Shown piece by piece: positions 38,442-46,668 of a stretch of 64,000 bases of DNA. The notes beneath the pieces were generated by a model, which was given only the letters and a program-made list of their open reading frames with translations, did not search any database and was not told the DNA's origin. Origin of the DNA: Jeotgalicoccus sp. (GTDB lineage Bacteria; Bacillota; Bacilli; Staphylococcales; Salinicoccaceae); the NCBI GenBank assembly GCA_003513765.1, contig DONT01000004.1, positions 331,877 to 395,876 on the forward strand, read 5' to 3'. Made by a program: the position numbers and the translations under genes. The first letter of the stretch is position 1, and each line of letters starts with the position of its first letter.

Positions 38442-39944
38442 ATGAAATTCTGTAAAAATTGTGGCCATGAATTAAGAGACAATATAAAAGTATGTTCAAA
38501 CTGCGGGACAGCAGTAGTTACTGCATCGGATGATAAGAAGAAAGAGCCTTCATATGTAAGTCCGGAAACAGCTGGACAAATACCGCGTGAACCGATGGAC
38601 CCGAAAAAGAAGAAAAAAATTATTATACTCGTCAGTACAATTGCAGTCATTATTATCGCTCTGTTCATTGCATATAAGGTGCTTGAAAACATGGCTTCAC
38701 CTGATGCTGCACTCGATAATATCAGTGAAGCTGTCATAAATGAAGATGCCGGGGCATTTCAAAATGCTGTAACGACAGATATATCTGGAGAAGAGGCGCT
38801 TGCTTATTTTTCATATGTGGATACCGAGCTTGGAATGTCTAAGTATCAGGATATGATTAATGAACAGAAAATATATCTAGCTGATGGTATTGCAGGCAAT
38901 GAAATACACGACGGCGCGCACACGCTGCTGTCGATTAAGCAGAATGGTTCTAAATATTTATTCTTTGATGATTATCAGTTTGTGATTCCAAAATCTAATG
39001 TATATGTGGAAGAAACAGGCGGACTGGATACTTTTGAATATGAATTTGCAGGAGAAACTGCTGTCTGGACTACGAGCGACAGCAAATTTAACGAACTGAT
39101 TCCGGGCAACTATAATTTTGAAGGTACCGGAATTATTAATGAATCAGAAGAATACGAGGCATCAGTTCAAGTCAGCTTTGCAGATTATTACGACAGAGTA
39201 GAGGGCATGCTGCAGGCGGATCTTTATAATGTGGAACTGGTTGTCCCTGTACTTTCTTATTACGGCATGGATATTGACAGCGAAGATATTTCATTGACGC
39301 TGAACGGTGAAGCAGTTGCTGAAGATAAAGAACTTGACTCCTATCCGAAAATCGGGCCTTTTAAATACGACGAGGAATACATGATGGAAGGCTCTCTTGC
39401 ATACGCTGGTGAGACATTTGAAATGGACAGTGTCACATTGAATATAAATGCTGACAGTGATGAACTTTATTCAGATTATGAAGAGTCGATTCCTTACTAT
39501 ACGCTTGAAGTGAAATTTGATGAAGAAGCGCTCTATGATCAGCAGGAAAAAGCATCAGAGCAGGAACAGATTGAAGAGAACCGGGAGTCATTTGAAGAAG
39601 ACATGGAAGCGAATGCTGAAAACCTGGTCAGAGATTATTTAAATGCTCTGGAATTTATGTACATGTTTGATGATATTGGTGAGGTGGAACCCTTTATTGC
39701 TGAAGGTTCTGATGTACTGGATATTCTTCAGGGCAATATGGATAATGATTCATTCGGCAATATGGATATCCAGCGTGTATCATTCAGCAATTACAGTAAA
39801 GATGGCAATGACATCGTGATTGATGCTGAAACGCGCCGAATGCATGATGATATTGATGATCCGGTGACTTACTCAACACGTTACACTATCCAATACAATC
39901 CAGAGACACTTGAACTGAAAATTACTAATTTCAATGATTTATAA
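38442..39944 (+). CDS. Zinc-ribbon single-pass membrane protein (TcaA/YvbJ-like)
   Basis: A 500-residue protein: zinc ribbon (CKNCGHEL ... CSNCG, residues 4-22), a basic stretch (DPKKKKK), one membrane segment (about 66-88), and a large extracytoplasmic part with repeated beta-rich modules and an acidic coiled stretch near 375-400. This is the layout of staphylococcal TcaA (teicoplanin susceptibility, wall teichoic acid retention) and B. subtilis YvbJ. The last 90 residues look NTF2-like. Family is likely; role in antibiotic response is only suggested by homology of layout. Confidence 0.72.
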   Translation: MKFCKNCGHELRDNIKVCSNCGTAVVTASDDKKKEPSYVSPETAGQIPREPMDPKKKKKIIILVSTIAVIIIALFIAYKVLENMASPDAALDNISEAVINEDAGAFQNAVTTDISGEEALAYFSYVDTELGMSKYQDMINEQKIYLADGIAGNEIHDGAHTLLSIKQNGSKYLFFDDYQFVIPKSNVYVEETGGLDTFEYEFAGETAVWTTSDSKFNELIPGNYNFEGTGIINESEEYEASVQVSFADYYDRVEGMLQADLYNVELVVPVLSYYGMDIDSEDISLTLNGEAVAEDKELDSYPKIGPFKYDEEYMMEGSLAYAGETFEMDSVTLNINADSDELYSDYEESIPYYTLEVKFDEEALYDQQEKASEQEQIEENRESFEEDMEANAENLVRDYLNALEFMYMFDDIGEVEPFIAEGSDVLDILQGNMDNDSFGNMDIQRVSFSNYSKDGNDIVIDAETRRMHDDIDDPVTYSTRYTIQYNPETLELKITNFNDL

Positions 39945-39947
39945 TTC

Positions 39948-39989
39948 AAAACACTTGCGGAGAGCGTCTGATCTCCACAGGTGTTTTTT
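39948..39989 (+). terminator. Terminator after the TcaA-like gene
   Basis: AAACACTTGCGGAGA pairs with TCTCCACAGGTGTTT around an 8-base loop, followed by a T-run. Confidence 0.85.
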
Positions 39990-40182
39990 ATTTAACTTGA
40001 GTGACAATAGAATCAGAATGAATAAATCATTTTACCAGCAGATAATTTTATAAACTTTTTAAACAAATATAAAAATCTATGGTTCAGCTTTGTAATATTT
40101 ACGTTAAGAACAAACGGATGTTTTTAATTAATATGTTATTAACGTTATAATAAGGATGAAAACAGCGAATGGAGAGAGTTTA

Positions 40183-40893
40183 ATGATAGATATTCATAAT
40201 CACTTATTGATAAATGTCGATGACGGTCCAAAGTCTTCAGGCGAAACATTGAATTTACTCAGCCAGGCAATTGAAGAGGGGATAACTGATATTATTGTTA
40301 CGCCTCATCATCACAGCGGAACATACATCACGCCGGCAAGTGTCGTAAAACAGAAGTTACTGCAAGTAGAAAGTATTATTGCAGATAATAATCTTCAGAT
40401 AAACGTCCACGCCGGCCAGGAAATCCGTATTAATGATGTGTTAATCGATGAGCTTAGAAGCGGGGAGTCACTGACGCTCGCTGGCAGTAATTATATTCTT
40501 GTTGAATTTTCATTTACTGAACTTCGTGAAGATGTTGATGAAGTATTCACTGCTCTTCGCGAACTCGGTCTGACGCCGATTATCGCGCACCCTGAACGCT
40601 GCCGTCCGCTCGTTGAAAACGAACAGATTTTAGCGCGTCTTATTAAAAACGGGGCGCTGGCTCAAGTCACGGCAGCGTCGGTGTGCGGTGAGTTTGGCAG
40701 TGACCTGCAGGAAAATTCACTCGATCTGATAGAAAAAGGGCTAATTCATATCGTCGCAAGCGATGCACACCATGCAGAATACCGTCCATTTATGTCCAAG
40801 GAAGCCTTTGAGATTATCGGCAATGAGCTTGGGCAGTCCTATGTAGAAAAAATGAAACAGACGGCAGCTGCCGTCCTGGGTAAGCAACAGTAA
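40183..40893 (+). CDS. PHP-type protein tyrosine phosphatase (CapC/YwqE-like)
   Basis: A 236-residue PHP-domain phosphatase. Start is ATG 40183, behind GGAGAG; an upstream ATG at 40156 precedes that site. Metal-binding motifs are DIHNHLL-NVDDGP (residues 3-16), TPHHHSG, AGQEIR, IAHPERC and SDAHH. In capsule loci this enzyme dephosphorylates the BY-kinase CapB. Here its presumed partner 7.5 kb upstream has lost the P-loop, and the phosphatase sits alone rather than in a capABC operon. Confidence 0.88.
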   Translation: MIDIHNHLLINVDDGPKSSGETLNLLSQAIEEGITDIIVTPHHHSGTYITPASVVKQKLLQVESIIADNNLQINVHAGQEIRINDVLIDELRSGESLTLAGSNYILVEFSFTELREDVDEVFTALRELGLTPIIAHPERCRPLVENEQILARLIKNGALAQVTAASVCGEFGSDLQENSLDLIEKGLIHIVASDAHHAEYRPFMSKEAFEIIGNELGQSYVEKMKQTAAAVLGKQQ

Positions 40894-41472
40894 TTATTTC
40901 CGTTTCTTGTTACTCTGTTTGACTTTGAAATAGTCTCCGCCTTTTTTCGCCGTATCATCCGTACCCCAAGCTCTTAAATTTTTAGTATCGACGAGATGGG
41001 GGATGTGTTTTGAACAGTGAATGTAAGCTTCGTGCACCGTCACTACAACCCAGCGCTCAGCACGGTCATCAGTCACATCTGGTGCGATATTATGAATGTG
41101 TTCATTTTCTACAATTTCAGCAGCACCGTTAATATGAAGGCCGATCTGGTCGTCAAAGAAATCAATTAACAAAAGACCGATATGCGGATTCTCTAGGATG
41201 TTGCCTAACGAGGCCATGACGCCGTTGCCGCGGTATTCCGGGTACATCAGACGTTTATCATCAATGACATGAATAAAACCTTGTTCACCCGCTTTAAACG
41301 AAGAATCACAGTTGCCATTCTTATCGCTCGTTGCGATAAATAAAAATGTCTGCCGGAGTAAGTACTGCTGCATATCTTCATTTAAATAGTCGATCATCTG
41401 GTTGCTGTAAAAAGCATCTGCACGTCGCTCTGTACCATGTTTTTCTTGTAAATCACGTTCACCCTGTGACAT
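40894..41472 (-). CDS. Pyridoxamine 5'-phosphate oxidase-like flavin-binding protein
   Basis: A 192-residue split-barrel flavoprotein-like protein. Start is ATG 41472 on the minus strand, behind AAGGAGTGA; further upstream starts lie before that site. Conserved features are the TSDKNGNCDSSFKAG strand and the FFDDQIGLHINGAAEIVEN segment of the FMN-binding split barrel. This group includes general stress proteins and heme- or F420-related oxidoreductases, so the exact reaction is open. It converges on the phosphatase gene with no spacer. Confidence 0.8.
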   Translation of the reverse strand: MSQGERDLQEKHGTERRADAFYSNQMIDYLNEDMQQYLLRQTFLFIATSDKNGNCDSSFKAGEQGFIHVIDDKRLMYPEYRGNGVMASLGNILENPHIGLLLIDFFDDQIGLHINGAAEIVENEHIHNIAPDVTDDRAERWVVVTVHEAYIHCSKHIPHLVDTKNLRAWGTDDTAKKGGDYFKVKQSNKKRK

Positions 41473-41552
41473 AGAATCACTCCTTAATAAGATACATATT
41501 AACATTATTAAGTTCTTAAAAATGGGGTATAGTTTACAAAGAGGTGAAGGAA

Positions 41553-41750
41553 ATGAAACAAATTATTACGATTCATTATATCGGCGGGTCGACTATGGAA
41601 GTCAATAAGACAGAAGCGGTAAATGAATTACTGGAGTTAATTGGCGGCAGATTTGAAACCAACCAGTTTGTGAAACTTCCGAATCGAAGCGGCGGAGAAG
41701 TTTATATTAACTTAAGTCTAATCACATCTATAGAAGTGCGGAGTATATAA
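41553..41750 (+). CDS. Small hypothetical protein (65 aa)
   Basis: A 65-residue protein starting at ATG 41553 behind GAGGTGAAGG. It is a compact alpha/beta sequence: IITIHYIGGSTMEV, a helix EAVNELLELIG, then EVYINLSLITSIEV. The last segment recalls the FlbD/Sm-like 'INxxLIxxIE' pattern but similarity is too short to name. It is followed by an intrinsic terminator and then by a 41-bp repeat array. Confidence 0.7.
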   Translation: MKQIITIHYIGGSTMEVNKTEAVNELLELIGGRFETNQFVKLPNRSGGEVYINLSLITSIEVRSI

Positions 41751-41755
41751 TTAAG

Positions 41756-41788
41756 AAGCGTATCTGTAAAGTCACAGATGCGCTTTTT
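41756..41788 (+). terminator. Terminator after the 65-aa gene
   Basis: AAGCGTATCTGT pairs with ACAGATGCGCTT, followed by TTTT. Confidence 0.88.
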
Positions 41789-41830
41789 CGCGCCTTTTTT
41801 TGGTGGGGTGTGCAGAGTGGCTGGCGTTTT

Positions 41831-41912
41831 CGTAGTTATGAGCGGACTTCATGTATACGTATTGCATTTTTCATAGTCATGAGCGGTTCTCATGTATACG
41901 CAACAACAAAAA
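41831..41912. repeat. 41-bp repeat, family C (two units)
   Basis: Two units begin at 41831 and 41872, exactly 41 apart. Shared parts are TAGT-ATGAGCGG and TTCATGTATACG/CTCATGTATACG. Each unit contains a dyad (CGTA..TATGA against TCATGTATACG; ATGAG/CTCAT in unit 2). The sequence is unrelated to family A but the period is the same. It lies between two terminators of converging genes. Confidence 0.8.
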
Positions 41913-41955
41913 TAAGCCAAACCATTTTCAATAAAATTCCGAGAACGGTTTGGCT
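41905..41955 (-). terminator. Terminator of the pucG gene
   Basis: On the minus strand AGCCAAACC and GGTTTGGCT form the stem, followed by TATTTTTG. Confidence 0.82.
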
Positions 41956-41966
41956 CTTTCAATGAT

Positions 41967-43190
41967 TTAAATTTCGTTATTATCGTAAAAATCCATCATT
42001 GCGTTCAGTCCGGCTGCAGGGTCGATTTTTTCAACGCCCTGAGCCTGAAGGAAGACACCGAAGGCCGTAATAAAGTTTAAAAGATTCTGCTTCTCTGCAA
42101 CGTAGCCCATCGTACCGATACGCCAAATCTGACCGGCAACTGAACCGAATGTACCGGCAATTTCAATGCCGAATCGTGAGAGCAGTTCAGCGCGGAATTC
42201 CGCGTCGTTAATACCTTCAGGTATTTTAACGCAGACAACCATCTGCATTTCATGATTTTCATCACCGAACAATTCAAGACCGAGCGCTGTCACTGCCTGT
42301 TTCATTGCTTCGTGGTGATAGCTGTGACGGCGTGCGCGCTGTTCAACACCTTCACGAATCGCGAGCTTAAGTCCTTCATACAAACCGTATACATTAACCG
42401 TCGCTTCCGTGTGGTGGTTCAGGCGGCGTTCACCCCAGTAATCCTGAAGTTGGGTAAGGTCGAGGTAGTTATTCGTAATAAAAGCTGATGTTGCTTCGTC
42501 TGATGCAGTACGTATACCTTTTTCAACACGTTTACGCTTACTGATTTCTTCACTGAAACGTTCGTTAAATGTAATCGGTGTAATTCCTGAAGGTACCGAC
42601 AGACATTTCTGTGCGCCGCCGATTACTGCATCAAGCGCCCAGTCGTCAACGGGAATATCCTGACCCATATATGTAGCGACTGCGTCGACTACTGTAAATA
42701 CACCGCGTTCTTTTGCAGCATGCCCGATTTTGTCGATTGGCTGCAGACGTCCTGATGATGTTTCACCGTGAATAATTGCGAGTACTTTCGGCTGTACTTC
42801 GTCGAGTTTTTTAATAATATCTTCCTGAGGTATTACTTCACCCATCGGAGCTTCGATTGTATGCACAATACCACCCGCACGTTCAACAAGCTCGGTAATA
42901 AGGTAGCCAAAACGTCCGATAATTGGAATCAGTACTTTATCACCCGGTTCAACAATACTTGCGATAACAGCTTCGATACCTGCACGGCTCGTACCGTCGA
43001 TAGGGAAGGACCATTTATTTTTCGTTTTAAACGATGCACGGATTAATTCCATCGTTTCATTCATTATATTTGTGAACTCGGGATCAAATTGTCCAAGAAT
43101 AGAATTGCTCATAGCCTGTGAAACTCTTGGATCAACTGCAACAGGTCCGGGTGTCATGATCAGTCTTCTGTTTATTTGTAAACTTGCCAT
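41967..43190 (-). CDS. pucG: (S)-ureidoglycine--glyoxylate aminotransferase PucG
   Basis: A 407-residue class V PLP aminotransferase. Start is taken as the ATG giving MASLQINRRL, 11 bases after AAGGA; two closer ATGs nearly touch that site. The PLP lysine is Lys195 in GGAQKCLSV, and the substrate loop MTPGPVAVDP near the N-terminus is typical of this subfamily. PucG moves the amino group of ureidoglycine to glyoxylate, giving oxalurate and glycine. It is divergent from the first MFS gene. It offers a route to oxalurate that bypasses AllE and AllD, but the source of glyoxylate is not in this window. Confidence 0.88.
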   Translation of the reverse strand: MASLQINRRLIMTPGPVAVDPRVSQAMSNSILGQFDPEFTNIMNETMELIRASFKTKNKWSFPIDGTSRAGIEAVIASIVEPGDKVLIPIIGRFGYLITELVERAGGIVHTIEAPMGEVIPQEDIIKKLDEVQPKVLAIIHGETSSGRLQPIDKIGHAAKERGVFTVVDAVATYMGQDIPVDDWALDAVIGGAQKCLSVPSGITPITFNERFSEEISKRKRVEKGIRTASDEATSAFITNNYLDLTQLQDYWGERRLNHHTEATVNVYGLYEGLKLAIREGVEQRARRHSYHHEAMKQAVTALGLELFGDENHEMQMVVCVKIPEGINDAEFRAELLSRFGIEIAGTFGSVAGQIWRIGTMGYVAEKQNLLNFITAFGVFLQAQGVEKIDPAAGLNAMMDFYDNNEI

Positions 43191-43289
43191 TATACGCATC
43201 ATCCTTCACATTTTTATTTTTTTGTAGTGTTAATAATATAATTATTCGCTCTATTATACAAATAATTTTTGAGGAATGGTTTTCAAGTC

Positions 43290-43320
43290 ATTGTTTTGTG
43301 ATGTTTTGCACAATGTGAAG
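43290..43320. promoter_or_regulatory. Candidate PucR site between pucG and MFS transporter 1
   Basis: TTGCACAAT at 43306-43314 lies in the divergent promoter region, with a loose dyad partner TTTTGT at 43294-43299. The same 8-9-base core (W-TGCACAA-W) recurs upstream of MFS transporter 2 and of pucR. Seen directly; binding is inferred. Confidence 0.4.
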
Positions 43321-43417
43321 GAAGATTTTATCTACTATAGATAAAGAATTTAAGGTGGCGATGCTGTAAAATAAAAGGTGAGAATAATACAAAATTAAAT
43401 TTAAAGGAGACAGAGCA

Positions 43418-44656
43418 ATGGATAACAAAAACATTTCCAACAATTACTGGATAAAAATTGTCATCGTTTTTACGCTCGGCTGGGTTGCAATTTATGCAAC
43501 ACGTACAATTTTAAACCCGATTATGACAAATATTCAGTCAGAATTCGCGATTAACGCAGCTCAATTAGGTCTGATCAGCAGTCTATTCTTCCTCGGTTAT
43601 ACTGCAACTCAAATACCTTCCGGATTTTTAGGAGATAAATTCGGCCGCAAGAAGATGATTATCCCGGCATTTATCGGGTTTGGTATCTTGGCAATTATTT
43701 CAGGACAGATGGTTACATTCTATATGTTCCTGATGATGTGGTTCCTGACTGGTATGTTCCAGGGAGTATTCTACGGACCGCAGTACGGACTATCATCTGA
43801 AGCAATCCCGCAGAAGCGTCTCACACTCGGAAGTGCCATTATTAACAGTGGTATGGCTATCGGTATGTCGGCTGGTTACTGGATTTCCAGTATTACCGTG
43901 CAGGAAATGGACATGTCATGGCGTACGCCGTTCTGGATTATGGGTGTTATTGTAATCGTCATCGGTATTGTGATGTGGATTATGGTTAAAGAACATCCGC
44001 CGGGTTACAAAGCGCCATCAAAAGAAAATGGTGCACCGGAAAAATTAAAAGTCTCAGAACTGTTTAAAAACAGAAACCTGATTTTAGCTTTCATTACTAT
44101 ATTCTGTTCGATTTACGGTTTCTTCGTAATTCTGACATGGCTTCCGTACTATCTTGAAACAGCACGCGGCATCAGCGGATCAAGCGTTGCATTCGTGTCA
44201 TCATTAGTGCCATGGGCTTCAATCCCGGGTATGCTGTTCTTCGGCTGGCTGTCAGATAAATTAGGCAAGCAGCGTCCGGTACTGTTAGTCATGGTTCCAT
44301 TAGCATTTATCTCTACAATTTCAATCGTCCTGTTCGAACAAATGTGGGTACTTTACGTATCGCTGATTGTTTACGGTATCGTTGGTAAATTAAGTACAAA
44401 CCCTGTACTGATTGCGGTAGTAGCAAATAACGCGCCGCGTGTCGGACTTGCAACATCATTCGGTATCTATAACTTTATCGGAATGTCGGCATCAATTTTA
44501 GCGCCGTACATTACAGGATTCATCACAGATACAACAGGAAACTTAGACATGGGCTTTTATTTCGCAGGTGCACTGCTTGTAGTCGGTATCATCGCAGTAT
44601 TCTTCATCGATGAGTCTGGTTATAACAAAGTAGAAAATGTTGAAAAAACAAATTAA
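43418..44656 (+). CDS. MFS transporter, ACS-like family (ureide importer candidate 1)
   Basis: A 412-residue, 12-helix major facilitator protein of the anion:cation symporter type. Family marks are GYTATQIPSGFLGDKFGRKK between helices 2 and 3 and a central cytoplasmic loop around residue 195. It is a paralogue of the minus-strand MFS gene at 46669: both begin with a YW/YYKKI-V...LGWVAI stretch. Set divergently from pucG in a pathway cluster with no NCS1-type allantoin permease, it is a good candidate for allantoin or allantoate uptake. Start ATG behind AAAGGAGA; ends at a strong terminator. Confidence 0.82.
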   Translation: MDNKNISNNYWIKIVIVFTLGWVAIYATRTILNPIMTNIQSEFAINAAQLGLISSLFFLGYTATQIPSGFLGDKFGRKKMIIPAFIGFGILAIISGQMVTFYMFLMMWFLTGMFQGVFYGPQYGLSSEAIPQKRLTLGSAIINSGMAIGMSAGYWISSITVQEMDMSWRTPFWIMGVIVIVIGIVMWIMVKEHPPGYKAPSKENGAPEKLKVSELFKNRNLILAFITIFCSIYGFFVILTWLPYYLETARGISGSSVAFVSSLVPWASIPGMLFFGWLSDKLGKQRPVLLVMVPLAFISTISIVLFEQMWVLYVSLIVYGIVGKLSTNPVLIAVVANNAPRVGLATSFGIYNFIGMSASILAPYITGFITDTTGNLDMGFYFAGALLVVGIIAVFFIDESGYNKVENVEKTN

Positions 44657-44669
44657 TAGATAGTATATG

Positions 44670-44707
44670 AAACTCCCCAAAGCTATTTTCAGCTTTGGGG
44701 AGTTTTC
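44670..44707 (+). terminator. Terminator after MFS transporter 1
   Basis: AAACTCCCCAAAGCT pairs with AGCTTTGGGGAGTTT, ending in T-rich sequence. Confidence 0.95.
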
Positions 44708-44772
44708 TGTATGTAATGGAACGGAGAGGGATTTTCATTGAAAAACGTATATATTGTGTATAATATTCTTAT

Positions 44773-44786
44773 TATAAGCGCTTACA
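44773..44786 (+). promoter_or_regulatory. Candidate cre site (CcpA) upstream of the dicarboxylate transporter
   Basis: TATAAGCGCTTACA matches the catabolite-responsive element consensus TGWAANCGNTNWCA at all but one position (A for G at position 2). It lies about 110 bases before the transporter start, so glucose repression by CcpA is plausible. Confidence 0.55.
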
Positions 44787-44893
44787 TCTGTTCTATGATA
44801 AGTTAAACTTATGACTATCTATTAAATTTATATAGATTTATCTGAATGTTTGTGATAAATTCATATCATGTTTATTTTAAAGGAGGAGTTTTT

Positions 44894-46516
44894 GTGAGTG
44901 GTTCCAAAGAAAGAGGGATTGTCCAAAAAAGTTATGATAACTTGTGGAGTGAGTCGAAGCGAACCAAATCACTGCTCAAGTTTTTCAGTCAAAAAGATTT
45001 GAGAAAAGTTGCAACAGGGGTGCCGGAATCGCAAGAACATAGACCGTCATATAAACCTGCACAGCTAATCGGTTTATTTTTAGGGCCGCTGTTATTTGTT
45101 TTAGCACTGTTATTTATTAAATCAGACAGTCTGGACAGTCTGGGCGTTTTCGTTGTAGCTGCAGCCTTATGGATTGCAACATGGTGGGTAACGGAAGCTA
45201 TACCAATTCCGGCAACATCATTATTACCATTGATTTTATTCCCGATGGGCGGAGTAATGTCAAACTCAGACACAGCAAGTTTTTACGGTAACGATATTAT
45301 ATTCTTATTCCTTGGCGGATTCCTGCTTGCTGTTGCAATGGAAAAATGGAATTTACATACGCGTATTGCTTTATCTATTATAAAAGCAATCGGAACGACT
45401 ACGGCGACAATTTTACTTGGTTTTATGATTTCAACAGCACTCCTGTCGATGTTCGTATCAAACACAGCTGCTGTAATGATTATGATTCCAATCGGGCTCG
45501 CTATTATAAAAGAAGCGCATTCTTTATCGACACCGGAACTCGGACGGGATGTTAAATTGTTTGAAAAAGCACTCGTTCTCGGGATCGGTTATGCAGGAAC
45601 AATCGGTGGACTCGGTACGTTAATCGGTACACCGCCATTAATTATTCTTGCTGGTCAAATGAAAGAGCTGTTTGATTATGATATGAACTTTGCACAATGG
45701 ATGCTGGTCGGTGTTCCGGTAGTTATTGTGATGCTTGCTATTGCCTGGGCATACATGAACTTCTTCAGCTTTAAGCACGGTATGAAAGAATTGCCGGGCG
45801 GACGTAAAATCATTACAGACGAATTAGATAAACTCGGAAAAATGACAAGAGAAGAAAAATGGGTGCTTGCAGTATTCCTGCTTGCGGCTGCTTTGTGGAT
45901 TATGCGCGGATTCTTCTTCGACCGCTTTGCATTTACAGAAATGCTCGGTGACGGTTCGATTGCGATGTTCGCTGCAGTCTTGCTGTTTATTATCCCATCC
46001 AGGAAACAAAATGGCCGCGTGCTCGACTGGGGTGTCGCAAAAGATCTGCCATGGGGAGTGCTGCTGCTATTCGGCGGAGGGCTTGCTTTAGCCGGTGCAA
46101 TTGTAGCAACAGGAGTTGATAAATGGATTGGTGAAGTGCTTGCCGGTGTCGGCGGTATTCCGTTAATTCTTATGATTGCTATCGTGGCAATTTTAATTCT
46201 GTTCTTAACAGAATTCACATCCAATACAGCAACAGCAACGATGATTCTGCCAGTACTTGCAGGACTTGCGATTGCGCTTGACGTGCATCCGCTCGCTCTG
46301 ATGATTCCAGCTGCAATGGCTGCAAACTGTGCATTCATGCTTCCTGTAGGTACGCCGCCAAATGCAATTGTATTCGGTACAAATAAAGTAACTATTGGCG
46401 AAATGGTTAAAACAGGGTTTGGATTGAACGTTATTGCATCAGTAATAATTATTTTAGTCGTCTATCTCTGGGTGCCGGTTGTATTTGGAATCGACCTTAA
46501 TGTATTCCCATTTTAG
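44894..46516 (+). CDS. DASS/SLC13-family sodium:dicarboxylate symporter
   Basis: A 540-residue divalent-anion:sodium symporter, similar in build to staphylococcal SdcS but with a 60-residue charged N-terminal extension. Start is GTG 44894 behind AGGAGGAG; upstream ATGs lie before that site. The two SNT motifs of the binding site are visible (VSNTAAVMI and FTSNTATATM), each followed by a proline-rich loop (GTPPLI and GTPPNAI). It probably carries C4-dicarboxylates or related acids; within this cluster oxamate, oxalurate or glyoxylate could also be substrates. A cre-like site suggests catabolite control. Confidence 0.85.
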   Translation: MSGSKERGIVQKSYDNLWSESKRTKSLLKFFSQKDLRKVATGVPESQEHRPSYKPAQLIGLFLGPLLFVLALLFIKSDSLDSLGVFVVAAALWIATWWVTEAIPIPATSLLPLILFPMGGVMSNSDTASFYGNDIIFLFLGGFLLAVAMEKWNLHTRIALSIIKAIGTTTATILLGFMISTALLSMFVSNTAAVMIMIPIGLAIIKEAHSLSTPELGRDVKLFEKALVLGIGYAGTIGGLGTLIGTPPLIILAGQMKELFDYDMNFAQWMLVGVPVVIVMLAIAWAYMNFFSFKHGMKELPGGRKIITDELDKLGKMTREEKWVLAVFLLAAALWIMRGFFFDRFAFTEMLGDGSIAMFAAVLLFIIPSRKQNGRVLDWGVAKDLPWGVLLLFGGGLALAGAIVATGVDKWIGEVLAGVGGIPLILMIAIVAILILFLTEFTSNTATATMILPVLAGLAIALDVHPLALMIPAAMAANCAFMLPVGTPPNAIVFGTNKVTIGEMVKTGFGLNVIASVIIILVVYLWVPVVFGIDLNVFPF

Positions 46517-46527
46517 ATTAAATAAGC

Positions 46528-46564
46528 AAAAAGCATCTTCCAGAATTCCGGGGGATGCTTTTTT
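46528..46564 (+). terminator. Terminator after the DASS transporter
   Basis: AAAAGCATCTTCC and GGGGGATGCTTTT form a stem around AGAATTCC, followed by T-run. Confidence 0.9.
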
Positions 46565-46620
46565 GCTTAGGAATATGCAGGGATAATATTAAAGCGAATG
46601 CAAAAAGAACAATTATACAT

Positions 46621-46652
46621 AAAAAAACAGCAGAGCATAACGCGCTCTGCTG
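46621..46652 (-). terminator. Terminator of MFS transporter 2
   Basis: On the minus strand CAGCAGAGC and GCTCTGCTG form the stem, followed by seven T. Confidence 0.9.
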
Positions 46653-46668
46653 CCTGGTTTATATTTTT

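Noticed and set aside
45676..46338. 220-codon minus-strand frame inside the DASS transporter
   Set aside because: Shadow of a hydrophobic coding region; no start site and no known family pattern.
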